Shown here piece after piece: positions 52,072 to 63,346 of a DNA stretch of 64,000 nt. Position 1 is the stretch's first letter, and every line of letters starts with the position of its first letter. The notes below the pieces were generated by a model. The model had not been told where the DNA came from, searched no databases, and was given only the letters and a program-made list of their open reading frames with translations. The DNA is from Streptomyces sp. SPB162. Lineage in GTDB: Bacteria > Actinomycetota > Actinomycetes > Streptomycetales > Streptomycetaceae. The translations under genes were made by a program, and so were the position numbers. The stretch is taken from NCBI RefSeq assembly GCF_029504575.1, contig NZ_JAQFII010000001.1:2516501-2580500 (forward strand), given 5' to 3'.

Positions 52072-54150
52072 CTAGCGGACCAGTTCCAGTTCCACGGCCG
52101 TCGGCTCGGGCGGCCGCGGAACCTCACGGCTGAGCCCACCCGGCCACCAGACGCGGGCGCCGAGCAGGGTGCTCGCGGCCGGGACCAGGAAGGTCCGCAC
52201 CACAAAGGTGTCCAGCAGGACGCCGAGGGCGATCGTCGTGCCCATCTCGACCATCATCACCAGGGGCAGGGAGGCGAGGACGGTGAAGGTGGCGGCGAGC
52301 ACGATACCCGCCGAGGCGATGACACCACCGGTCGCCTCCAGCGCGGTGACGGCCGAACGCCGGGCGTCCTCGCCGTGCCGCACCTCCTCCCGCATGCGGT
52401 GCAGCAGGAAGATCCCGTAGTCGACGCCGAGGGCGACGAGGAAGACGAAGCTCAGCAGCGGCAGCCCGGGGTCCATGCCATGGAAGCCGAGGACCGGTCC
52501 GAAGAGCAGCCCGCCGATGCCCAGCGCGGCCAGCCAGACTCCCGCCATCGCCACCACCAGCAGCAGCGGCGCGACCAGGCTGCGCAGCAGCGCGGCGAGC
52601 AGCAGGAAGACGGCGACCAGCACCAGCGGGATGACGATCTTCCGGTCGTGGGACGAGGTGCCGGAGGTGTCGATCTGCTGGGCGCTGAAGCCGCCGACCA
52701 GCCCGTGCTCCGCGGCCGTGACCGTGCGCAGCCGCTCGATCGTGCCGTGCTCGGCCGCCGAGCCGGGCACGGCGGACGGGTAGACCTCGATCTCCGTCCA
52801 GCCGCTCCCGGTACGTCCCGCCGCCGTACTCGCGACCCCGGCGGTGGCCCGCACCGCGGTCTGTACCGTCTGGACGCGGGCGCTGGGGACGAGCACGGTG
52901 ACGGGCTGGGCGCTGCGCTCGGGGAAGGCCCGCTGCAAGGTGTGGGCGGCGGTCACGGACTCCGAGGTGACGGTGAAGGTGTCGTCCTGGCGCAGGTCGC
53001 CGGGGAGGTTCCCGATGCCGAGCGCGAGCGCCCCGACGGCGACCGCGGAGGCGGTGAGCACCGCGACCGGGCGGCGTACGACGAGTGCGCCGATCCGGCC
53101 GTAGAAGCCGCTGCCGGCCTTCTTCGGCTCGCTGCCGTAGGCGGGGACGAGCGGCCAGAACACCCGGCGGCCGAGCAGCACCAGGACAGCGGGCAGCAGG
53201 GTGGTCATCGCGGCGAGCGCGCAGACGATGCCGACGGCGCCGGTCGGGCCGAGGCCGCGGCTGCTGTTGAGGTCGGCGGCGAGCAGGCACAGCAGTCCGG
53301 CGACGACCGTCGCGGCCGAGGTGAGCACGGCGGGGCCGATGCCGCGCAGTGCGGCGCGCATCGCCTCGTACGGTTCCGGGCGGCGACGCAGTTCGTCGCG
53401 GTAACGGGCGATCAGCAGCAGCGCGTAGTCCGTTCCCGCGCCGAAGATGAGCACGGTCATGACCGAGGAGCTCATGCTGGAGACGGTCAGCCCGAAGCCC
53501 TGCACCAGCCCGTAGACGGCGGCCATCGCCGCCCCCGAGGCGACGCCCACGACGAGCAGCGGCACCAACCACAGGAACGGGCTTCGGTACGTGACGATCA
53601 GCAGCAGCGCGACGACGCCGACCGTGCCGAACAGCAGAGTGCCGTCGATGCTGTGGAAGACCTCCTTGGCGTCGGCCTCCATGCCGCCGGGGCCGCCGAC
53701 CTGGACGGTCAGTCCGTCCGGCCGGTCCTTGGCGAGCAGCGCCCGGACGTCCTTGACCACGTCCTCGGGCTTTCCGTCCTTCTCGGCGATCGCCACCGGC
53801 ACCATCAGCGTGCGCCCGTCCTTCGCCGTCACGACCCTGGGCGCGCCGCCCACCAGGTCGTACGCGGCGTCCACGGACTCCGTCTGCCGCTGGACCGCGG
53901 CGCGGTCGGTGCCGGTGATCCCCGAGGCGCGGTCGTACACCAGGACCAGATCGGTCGACCCGCCGCCCGGCATCGACTTCTGGATCTTCGCGACCTGGGT
54001 CGACTGGGCACTGGCCGGCAGATAGTCGATGGCGTCGTCGTGCTTGACGCCGTCGAGCCTTCCGGCGAACGCCCCGGTGACGGCGAGCACCACGATCCAG
54101 AACCCGATCACCGCCCATGGCAGCGCTCTGCGGTGCGTCCTGGCCCTCAT
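52072..54150 (-). CDS. MMPL-family RND transporter
   Basis: A 692-residue RND-type transporter with two MMPL halves. Each half has one long extracellular loop followed by five to six helices, and the helix-4-like motif with charged residues is seen in LIFGAGTDYALLLIARYRDELRR and VALGVDYGIFLLHRMREEVRHG. Actinobacterial MMPL proteins export lipids, antibiotics or siderophores. ATG 54150 is preceded by ggggagg (minus strand) at ideal spacing and is preferred to ATG 54228. It lies upstream of a two-component system that may regulate it. Confidence 0.9.
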   Translation of the reverse strand: MRARTHRRALPWAVIGFWIVVLAVTGAFAGRLDGVKHDDAIDYLPASAQSTQVAKIQKSMPGGGSTDLVLVYDRASGITGTDRAAVQRQTESVDAAYDLVGGAPRVVTAKDGRTLMVPVAIAEKDGKPEDVVKDVRALLAKDRPDGLTVQVGGPGGMEADAKEVFHSIDGTLLFGTVGVVALLLIVTYRSPFLWLVPLLVVGVASGAAMAAVYGLVQGFGLTVSSMSSSVMTVLIFGAGTDYALLLIARYRDELRRRPEPYEAMRAALRGIGPAVLTSAATVVAGLLCLLAADLNSSRGLGPTGAVGIVCALAAMTTLLPAVLVLLGRRVFWPLVPAYGSEPKKAGSGFYGRIGALVVRRPVAVLTASAVAVGALALGIGNLPGDLRQDDTFTVTSESVTAAHTLQRAFPERSAQPVTVLVPSARVQTVQTAVRATAGVASTAAGRTGSGWTEIEVYPSAVPGSAAEHGTIERLRTVTAAEHGLVGGFSAQQIDTSGTSSHDRKIVIPLVLVAVFLLLAALLRSLVAPLLLVVAMAGVWLAALGIGGLLFGPVLGFHGMDPGLPLLSFVFLVALGVDYGIFLLHRMREEVRHGEDARRSAVTALEATGGVIASAGIVLAATFTVLASLPLVMMVEMGTTIALGVLLDTFVVRTFLVPAASTLLGARVWWPGGLSREVPRPPEPTAVELELVR

Positions 54151-54289
54151 CCGGGCCTCCCCTCGTGGAACGGCTGGTTTCCTGTGCACCAGCGTTCCCG
54201 TGAAAGGGATCTCTCGCGTCGCGCTCACGGCCGACCTTGCCGCTACTCCCGCCGTCGCCCGCCCGGCCGACTACTCCCCCGGGAGTACG

Positions 54290-55006
54290 TCAGGACGGCG
54301 CGTTCGCGGCCTCGGCGAGCAGCCGGTCGGTGTCCGCCGCGGGCAGCGACAGGCAGCGGCCGACCGCGACCAGCGCCTCCCGCTCGGCGGGCAGGTAGGG
54401 CCCGTCGGCGAGGGCGATCCGCGCGCCCTGCAGCAGGATCCGCTCCCGCCCCTGGGGCGCGAGGTGGGCGGAGAGCGGCTCCAGGGCCTCATGGAGTTCG
54501 ATGGAGAGCCAACTGCCGCAGCCGTCGAGGGCGTCGGCGAAGGAGTCCGGGCCGAGGACGTCGGCGGCGCCGGGGAACCGGCCCGCGTCGGCGACGATCG
54601 CCGCCAGCAGACCGAGGAGCTGGTCCTCCGTACAGTCGGTGAAGCCCGCGGAGCGCACCGCGCGGACGGCCTCTTCCCGCGCCGGGCGGCCGTGGGCCCC
54701 GCCGGCCGTCAGCACGGCGAGCGCGACGGTGTGGACGGCGTCGCGCAGCATCGCCGAGAAGCGGGTCGACGTGAGGTGGTCGAGCGTCTCGGCACCGAAG
54801 TGCCCGTGGCAGCCGCTGCATTCGATGACGGTTCCGGCCGGCCCTCGCGCCAGCACGGGAACGTTGAGCACGGTGAGGCGCCGTGTGCCGCTGCGCCGGT
54901 GATAGGCGCGGTCGCCCCCGCAGTCGGGGCAGAAGAACTCGCCGTCGTCCTCGGTGTGCCATGCGGTGCGCACACCCCAGAAGCACAGCCCTCGCAGCTG
55001 AACCAC
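54290..55006 (-). CDS. TerB-family tellurite-resistance-like protein with zinc-ribbon N-terminus
   Basis: A 238-residue protein. The first 85 residues contain two zinc-ribbon-like pairs (FFCPDCGGDRAYHRR and IECSGCHGHFG), and residues about 95-235 form a helical TerB-like domain (ILLQGARIALADGPYLPAEREALVAVGRCLSLPAADTDRLLAEA). TerB proteins bind metal ions and are linked to stress response; the zinc-ribbon fusion is common in Streptomyces. GTG 55006 is preceded by ggaggg with six-base spacing; an upstream ATG at 55057 gives a leader with no family sequence. Confidence 0.83.
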   Translation of the reverse strand: MVQLRGLCFWGVRTAWHTEDDGEFFCPDCGGDRAYHRRSGTRRLTVLNVPVLARGPAGTVIECSGCHGHFGAETLDHLTSTRFSAMLRDAVHTVALAVLTAGGAHGRPAREEAVRAVRSAGFTDCTEDQLLGLLAAIVADAGRFPGAADVLGPDSFADALDGCGSWLSIELHEALEPLSAHLAPQGRERILLQGARIALADGPYLPAEREALVAVGRCLSLPAADTDRLLAEAANAPS

Positions 55007-55318
55007 GTTGCACCCTCCGGCGTTTCGTCCCGGTACGCACCGATCCGGCACGCACATGTGCGTAACGCCTCGGCAACGGTGCCGTTACTGCTGCCGTGAT
55101 GTTAGCCACACCAGTGACGCGCAGTCAGTAGCGCGTAAGGGGGGATTTCCGGATCGGCCGCCTCCGTACGGCGTATGGGCAGGTCAAGGCCGGTGGACCC
55201 GACAAGAGGATTGACGTGATCTCGCTGCTGGTCCGCCCCCTGCCGTCAGCCGGTGCCGGACAGGGGTTTTCGGCGGCCCCGAGGCGTTTCGGCGCTCGTG
55301 GCGCGGGGCTCCCCCGAC

Positions 55319-55368
55319 GCGGCAACGGCCGCGGCGAAGCCCGTGAAGGCCGCCGCGGCCGTTGCCGC
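55319..55368 (-). terminator. leuA terminator in the 55007-55418 gap
   Basis: Arms of 18 bases, 55319-55336 and 55351-55368 (gcggcaacggccgcggcg pairing with its complement), enclose a 14-base loop. It lies 51 bases beyond the leuA stop. The rest of the 412-base gap holds the promoter side of the TerB gene; I see no gene there. Confidence 0.85.
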
Positions 55369-55418
55369 CACACGGTGCCGCTCCCCTCAGGAGCGGATGT
55401 GGTCACCCGAAGGCGTGA

Positions 55419-57271
<1,853 letters not shown>

Positions 57272-57277
57272 CTACGA

Positions 57278-57325
57278 CTACAGGCCCTCGCCGCGGCAGC
57301 TAAGGAGAAGCAGCCCGAAACGCAT
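57278..57325 (-). CDS. leuL: leuA leader peptide (leucine attenuator)
   Basis: A 15-codon frame upstream of leuA encodes MRFGLLLLSCRGEGL, with four consecutive leucine codons (ctg ctt ctc ctt). This is the leader type predicted for leuA attenuation in actinobacteria. Two of the four codons, ctt, are rare in such a GC-rich genome, which favours stalling. Downstream, GGCCGAC/GTCGGCC arms (57266-57272 and 57225-57231) can pair and may form part of the switch. It sits 88 bases before the leuA start. Confidence 0.8.
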   Translation of the reverse strand: MRFGLLLLSCRGEGL

Positions 57326-57494
57326 GATGTGGACGACCATAGCCGAGCCCGCTCGAATACCGCACTCGAAGCGCGCTCCCTCTCAGTATGCAAGACGGGC
57401 GGTTCTGTCCAGTAAAACCATGATCTTCCCTCCCTTTTCAGTAATCATCGTCGCAAGCAGTGACAGTCGTGTGCCTGCGTGCCACATTGCCGCC

Positions 57495-58613
57495 ATGGAC
57501 GCGACACCTACTTTCTGCACGATCATTCCTCCGCACGTCCTCGACAAGTTGGCCACATCCGAGGACCGCGCGCTCTCCGATCTCGCTCGGGCAACGCTGG
57601 AGCGTGACTCCTTCGAGCGCACCCACCGCCGGCTGACCACCGTCATCGGCGCGGCCTCCATCGCCGGCGCGGTCGCCTCCGACCAACCGAGGCGGACGAT
57701 CTACGACGCGAAGCACGGGACGACCCTGCCCGGGCGCAAGGTCCGCGGCGAGGGCGACAAGGAGGGCAAGGACCTCACCGCCGTCCGCGCGTACAAAGCG
57801 CTCGGCGCCACCTTCGAGCTCTACCTCAAGGCGTTCAAGCGGCATTCGATCGACGACCAGGGGTTGCCCCTGAACGCGACCGTCCACTTCAGCCAGAGGT
57901 ACAACAACGCCTTCTGGAACGGCGAGCAGATGGTGTTCGGGGACGGTGACGGCGACATCTTCCTCGACTTCACCCTGCCCGTGGACGTCATCGGTCACGA
58001 GCTGACCCACGGGGTGACCCAGTACACGGCGAACCTGACGTACTTCGGCCAGCCGGGCGCGCTCAACGAGTCGATGTCCGACGTGTTCGGCTCGCTCGTC
58101 AAGCAGTACGCGCTGCAGCAGAGCGCCGACCAGGCGGACTGGCTCATCGGCGCCGGCCTGCTCGGCCCCACCATCCAGGGCGACGCGCTGCGCTCGATGA
58201 AGGCCCCGGGCACGGCCTACGACGACCCGAAGCTGGGCAAGGACCCGCAGCCGGCCACCATGGACCACTACGTGTCCACGGGCCGTGACAACGGCGGCGT
58301 GCACATCAACTCCGGCATCCCCAATCACGCCTTCTACCTGGTGGCCGAGGCCCTGGGCGGGTATGCATGGGAGCAGGCCGGGCAGATCTGGTACGACGTG
58401 CTCACGGGCGGGCAGATCAGCCCGCAGGCGTCGTTCGCCGACTTCGCCCGGCTGACCGTCTCCGCCGCCCAGACGCGGTACGGGGACGGCGAGGCGCACC
58501 AGGCCGTCCTGAAGGCGTGGTCGCAGGTCGGCGTGCCGACGTCGACGGGCAATGGCGCGGACCTCCCGCGTCAGACCGGACAGCCGGAGGGCGCGTCGGG
58601 CCGGCAGGGCTGA
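57495..58613 (+). CDS. M4-family metalloprotease, protealysin-like, without signal peptide
   Basis: A 372-residue zinc protease. The zinc ligands are His168 and His172 (VIGHELTHG) and Glu192 (GALNESMSDVFGS); catalytic Glu169 and His270 (NGGVHINSG) are present. The short N-terminal propeptide contains IIPPHVLDKLA (10-20), the PPHxL motif of the protealysin-type precursor, instead of the long FTP-PepSY propeptide of thermolysin. There is no signal peptide, so it is probably cytoplasmic or exported unconventionally. ATG 57495 keeps the propeptide motif at residue 10. Its inhibitor gene follows 8 bases later. Confidence 0.92.
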   Translation: MDATPTFCTIIPPHVLDKLATSEDRALSDLARATLERDSFERTHRRLTTVIGAASIAGAVASDQPRRTIYDAKHGTTLPGRKVRGEGDKEGKDLTAVRAYKALGATFELYLKAFKRHSIDDQGLPLNATVHFSQRYNNAFWNGEQMVFGDGDGDIFLDFTLPVDVIGHELTHGVTQYTANLTYFGQPGALNESMSDVFGSLVKQYALQQSADQADWLIGAGLLGPTIQGDALRSMKAPGTAYDDPKLGKDPQPATMDHYVSTGRDNGGVHINSGIPNHAFYLVAEALGGYAWEQAGQIWYDVLTGGQISPQASFADFARLTVSAAQTRYGDGEAHQAVLKAWSQVGVPTSTGNGADLPRQTGQPEGASGRQG

Positions 58614-58621
58614 GGAGCACC

Positions 58622-58888
58622 GTGCGCATAGAAGTGATCCGTTCCGGCGGCTTCGCCGGAATCGAGCGTCGGGCCGTGCTGGACACCGCCGGCCGGCCCG
58701 ATGCCGCGCATCTGCACGGAGTGGCCCGTGCGACCGTCGAGCAGGCGGGTGCCGGGCCGAAGCCCGGCGTGCCGGACGGTTTCCACTACGAGATCACCGT
58801 CGACGGCCACACCGTCCATTGCGCGGACCCGTACCTGACCGACGCGCAGCGCGACCTGATCCAGGCGGTACTCAAGGAAGGCGCGTGA
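58622..58888 (+). CDS. Emfourin-type protealysin inhibitor
   Basis: An 88-residue protein matching the emfourin family (MRIEVIRSGGFAGIERRAVLDT ... HYEITVDGHTVHCADPYLTDAQRDLIQAVL). Emfourin from Serratia is encoded beside protealysin and inhibits it tightly. GTG 58622 follows the protease stop by 8 bases, so the pair forms an operon of protease and inhibitor. Single domain, cytoplasmic, no cysteine motif of note. Confidence 0.87.
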   Translation: MRIEVIRSGGFAGIERRAVLDTAGRPDAAHLHGVARATVEQAGAGPKPGVPDGFHYEITVDGHTVHCADPYLTDAQRDLIQAVLKEGA

Positions 58889-58892
58889 CGGA

Positions 58893-58924
58893 CGGTCCCG
58901 AACGCCGAGCGGCGTTCGGGACCG
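58893..58924. terminator. Bidirectional terminator between emfourin gene and era
   Basis: Perfect 14-base arms CGGTCCCGAACGCC (58893-58906) and GGCGTTCGGGACCG (58911-58924) enclose a 4-base loop gagc, between two convergent genes. Confidence 0.9.
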
Positions 58925-58930
58925 CACCGG

Positions 58931-59872
58931 TCAGAAACCCAGCTTGCGGAGCTGCTTCGGGTCGCGCTGCCAGTCCTTGGCGATCTTCACGTGCAGGTCC
59001 AGGAAGACCGGAGTGCCGAGCAGCGCCTCGATGTGCTTGCGCGACTTGGTGCCGACGTCCTTGAGGCGGGCGCCCTTGGGGCCGATGATGATGCCCTTCT
59101 GGCTGGACCGCTCGATGTAGATGTTGGCGTGGATGTCGAGCAGCGGCTTGTCCTTCGGCCGGTCCTCGCGCGGGATCATCTCCTCGACGACGACCGCGAT
59201 GGAGTGCGGCAGCTCGTCCCGGACGCCTTCGAGCGCGGCCTCGCGGATCAGTTCCGCCACCATGATCTGCTCGGGCTCGTCGGTGAGGTCGCCGTCCGCG
59301 TAGAGCTGCGGGCCCTCCGGGAGCAGCGGGATGATCAGGTCGGCGAGCAGACCGACCTGCACGTCCCCGACGGCCGAGACCGGGATGATCTCCGCCCACT
59401 CGATGCCCAGCTCGCGGCCGAGCTCCGAGATCGCGAGCAGCTGCTCGCGCAGCACCTTGTCGTCGACCAGGTCCGTCTTCGTGACGATCGCGATCTTCGG
59501 GGTCTTGCGGACCCCCGCGAGCTCCTTGGCGATGTACTTGTCACCGGGGCCGAGCTTCTGGTCGGCGGGCACGCAGAAGCCGATCACGTCGACCTCGGCC
59601 CACGTCGAGCGGACCACGTCGTTGAGCCGCTCGCCCAGCAGCGTGCGCGGCTTGTGCAGGCCAGGGGTGTCAACCAGGATCAACTGCGCGTCCGGGCGGT
59701 GCACGATGCCGCGCACCGTGTGCCGGGTGGTCTGCGGCCGGCTTGAGGTGATGGCGACCTTGATGCCGACGAGAGCGTTCGTGAGGGTCGACTTGCCCGC
59801 GTTGGGGCGGCCGACGAAGCATGCGAAGCCGGACCGGTGGACGGCCTCGGAGGACTGGGGACTGGCGCTCAT
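58931..59872 (-). CDS. era: GTPase Era
   Basis: A 313-residue ribosome-assembly GTPase. G1 is GRPNAGKSTLTN, G3 is DTPGLHKPR, G4 is TKTD and G5 lies in PVSAV. The C-terminal KH domain has GIIIGPKGARLKDVGTKSR, which binds the 3' end of 16S rRNA. ATG 59872 gives the expected short N-terminus before G1; the longer frame upstream is antisense to the amt leader. It is divergent from amt. Confidence 0.95.
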   Translation of the reverse strand: MSASPQSSEAVHRSGFACFVGRPNAGKSTLTNALVGIKVAITSSRPQTTRHTVRGIVHRPDAQLILVDTPGLHKPRTLLGERLNDVVRSTWAEVDVIGFCVPADQKLGPGDKYIAKELAGVRKTPKIAIVTKTDLVDDKVLREQLLAISELGRELGIEWAEIIPVSAVGDVQVGLLADLIIPLLPEGPQLYADGDLTDEPEQIMVAELIREAALEGVRDELPHSIAVVVEEMIPREDRPKDKPLLDIHANIYIERSSQKGIIIGPKGARLKDVGTKSRKHIEALLGTPVFLDLHVKIAKDWQRDPKQLRKLGF

Positions 59873-59966
59873 GCGGCCCATTCTCCCCGATCGCGGCGGG
59901 CCCGGCTCACACCGGCACCCGTGAAGCCGGGCGGCGCCTGGCTGCGCGGCCGGATGTGAGGTGCTG

Positions 59967-60022
59967 GAAACTCCTCCGCAACACGAAACACGGCGGAAAC
60001 ACGTCTGCCCACTTCTCGAAAC
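59967..60022 (+). promoter_or_regulatory. GlnR-like binding region upstream of amt
   Basis: GAAAC half-sites occur with an 11-base rhythm: GAAAC at 59985, GAAAC at 59996, a degenerate GCCCA at 60007 and GAAAC at 60018, each separated by six bases. A further phased pair, GAAAC 59967 and GCAAC 59978, lies just upstream. This is the a-n6-b architecture of actinobacterial GlnR boxes, 70-125 bases before the amt start. Confidence 0.65.
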
Positions 60023-60034
60023 GGGCGACAGTGA

Positions 60035-61756
<1,722 letters not shown>

Positions 61757-61822
61757 TCGTCTCTTGCCAGGTCGTGTCTTCAACTCCTCGTCTGGCCGAC
61801 GGGGCCTATGTGAAGACACTCC

Positions 61823-61988
61823 CTAGTGCTCTGGCCGGAAGGTTCACCGGTTCGCGACGCCCGGCACGGCACCGCTCCCCCAGCTACCGCTGGGGGTGCC
61901 CCCAGTTGTCGCAGTCGCCCGAGTACGCCCGGTACGAGGACGATCCTGCGCCGTGCGACGCACCGCGCCGGACGCCGCGAACCACTAG
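61823..61988. repeat. Possible small non-autonomous element bounded by CTAGTG/CACTAG
   Basis: A 166-base stretch starts with CTAGTG (61823-61828) and ends with its complement CACTAG (61983-61988). It contains two mutually exclusive hairpins, CCCCCAGC/GCTGGGGG (61877-61896) and CTGGGGG/CCCCCAG (61890-61905). The right end supplies the stop codon of the next gene on the minus strand. I see no gene in it. It may be a short mobile repeat or simply a terminator region for glnK. Confidence 0.4.
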
Positions 61989-62338
61989 CCCGCCTGGACG
62001 GTGACGCGCAGCGTCCCGTCCGGGCCCGCGAGGTGCACCGGCGTCTCCGGCCCGCCGAGGTCGCGGACCGCGGCCCGGTCGGCCTCGGCCGGGGTCTCGG
62101 CGGCACTGACGACAGCCGCCGCCTCCAGCGACTGCGCCCCGCTGGCGACCGCCATGGCCACGGCGGTCTGCAGCGCACTGAGCTTCAGCGAGTCCAGCGC
62201 GACGGTGCCGGCCACGTACGTACGGCCGGTCTCGTCCCGCACGGCCGCCCCCTCGGGCACGCCGTTGCGGGCACGGGCGGACCGCGCCAGGGTGATGATC
62301 TTCAAGTCCTCGGGCCCCAGCGGGGTCGCATCGCTCAT
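61985..62338 (-). CDS. Cytidine-deaminase-like protein lacking zinc ligands
   Basis: A 117-residue protein with the layout of a cytidine deaminase fold (EDLKIITLARSARARNGVPEGAAVRDETGRTYVAGTVALDSLKLSALQTAVAMAVASGA). The His/Cys-Ala-Glu and Pro-Cys-x2-Cys zinc motifs are absent: the expected CAE position reads LQTAV and no cysteine is present at all. It therefore cannot be a classical deaminase. Similar proteins are found near era in other actinobacteria, often annotated as cytidine deaminase. ATG 62338 was chosen over 62350. Confidence 0.72.
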   Translation of the reverse strand: MSDATPLGPEDLKIITLARSARARNGVPEGAAVRDETGRTYVAGTVALDSLKLSALQTAVAMAVASGAQSLEAAAVVSAAETPAEADRAAVRDLGGPETPVHLAGPDGTLRVTVQAG

Positions 62339-62381
62339 ACCGCCGAGCATAAGGCGCCCGCGCCGGCGGCGTTCTCGTGGA

Positions 62382-63263
62382 TCAGCCCGCGACCGGACGC
62401 ATGGTGTCCCGGCGCCCCTGCGGGGACGTCAGCCGCTCCAGCTTCGCCGCGGTGTCGGTGTCCGGGAGCGGGTTGTGCAGGACGATGGTCAGGTCCGGGC
62501 GGGCCGGGATCCGCAGGTGGGTGCTCTCGAAGTGCAGCGACCCGACCGTCGGATGCACGATCTCCTTCTGCGTCTGCCCGCTGGCCTCGACATCCCCGCG
62601 CGCCCACAGCGCCGCGAACTCCGGGCTGACGGTGGCCAGTTCCTCGACCACCGCGCGGAACCCCTCGTCGTCGGGGCGCTCGGAGGCCGTCGCCCGGTAC
62701 TGGGCCACGACGGTCGCGGCCAGCTCCGCGCGGTTGTTGGTGCGGCTGCGGTACAGCGGACTGGTGAAGAAGGAGATGAGGCAGTTGGTGTCGTCCTTCG
62801 AGTAGCCGAAGGTCAGCCCGGCCGCGTCGTTGTAGGCGACGAGGTTCCAGTACGCGTCCATCACGTGGGCGGGGAACGGCATCCAGGCGTCGATCAGCCG
62901 GTGCAGGCCGTCGCAGAAGTCGGTGTCGACGGCCTCCGGCAGCGGCGGGTTCAGCCCGGCCAGCCCGTACAGGTGCCGCCGCTCGGCGGCGTTCAACTTC
63001 AGCACCCGCGCCACCGCGTCCAGCACCTGCGGCGAGACGGTGATCTCGCGCCCCTGCTCCAGCCACTGGTACCAGGACACCCCGACCCCGGCGAGGACCG
63101 CGACCTCCTCGCGGCGCAGCCCCGGGGTGCGGCGGCGGGCGCCGCCGTCCGGCAGTCCGGCCTCGGCGGGGCTGATCCGGGCCCGGCGGGCCATCAGGAA
63201 GTCACGCAACTCCTGACGGCGGTACGACTTGGCGGAAGGTACCTGTCCGGCCGTGTTCTCCAC
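62382..63263 (-). CDS. XRE-family regulator with MmyB-like ligand-binding domain
   Basis: A 293-residue paralogue in layout of the regulator at 35152. The DNA-binding part has ARRRTPGLRREEVAVLAGVGVSWYQWLEQGREITVSPQVLDAV, and the C-terminal MmyB-like domain has YWNLVAYNDAAGLTFGY and VGSLHFESTHLRIPA. The start is GTG 63263. It is divergent from an MFS gene with two palindromes between them, so it probably represses both. The ligand is unknown; characterised relatives bind small hydrophobic molecules. Confidence 0.9.
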   Translation of the reverse strand: MENTAGQVPSAKSYRRQELRDFLMARRARISPAEAGLPDGGARRRTPGLRREEVAVLAGVGVSWYQWLEQGREITVSPQVLDAVARVLKLNAAERRHLYGLAGLNPPLPEAVDTDFCDGLHRLIDAWMPFPAHVMDAYWNLVAYNDAAGLTFGYSKDDTNCLISFFTSPLYRSRTNNRAELAATVVAQYRATASERPDDEGFRAVVEELATVSPEFAALWARGDVEASGQTQKEIVHPTVGSLHFESTHLRIPARPDLTIVLHNPLPDTDTAAKLERLTSPQGRRDTMRPVAG

Positions 63264-63277
63264 TCCCGCTCCCCCTG

Positions 63278-63323
63278 GCTGGTGGTCCGGCCACCAGCAT
63301 AAGCACGGGCTCCCCAGCCCGTG
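63278..63323. promoter_or_regulatory. Two palindromic operator candidates in the regulator/MFS divergent region
   Basis: GCTGGTGG/CCACCAGC (63278-63285 and 63291-63298, 5-base spacer) and CACGGGCT/AGCCCGTG (63304-63311 and 63316-63323, 4-base spacer) lie side by side between divergent starts at 63263 and 63347. Confidence 0.55.
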
Positions 63324-63346
63324 GAGAACGGCCCGAGGGTTGGGAC

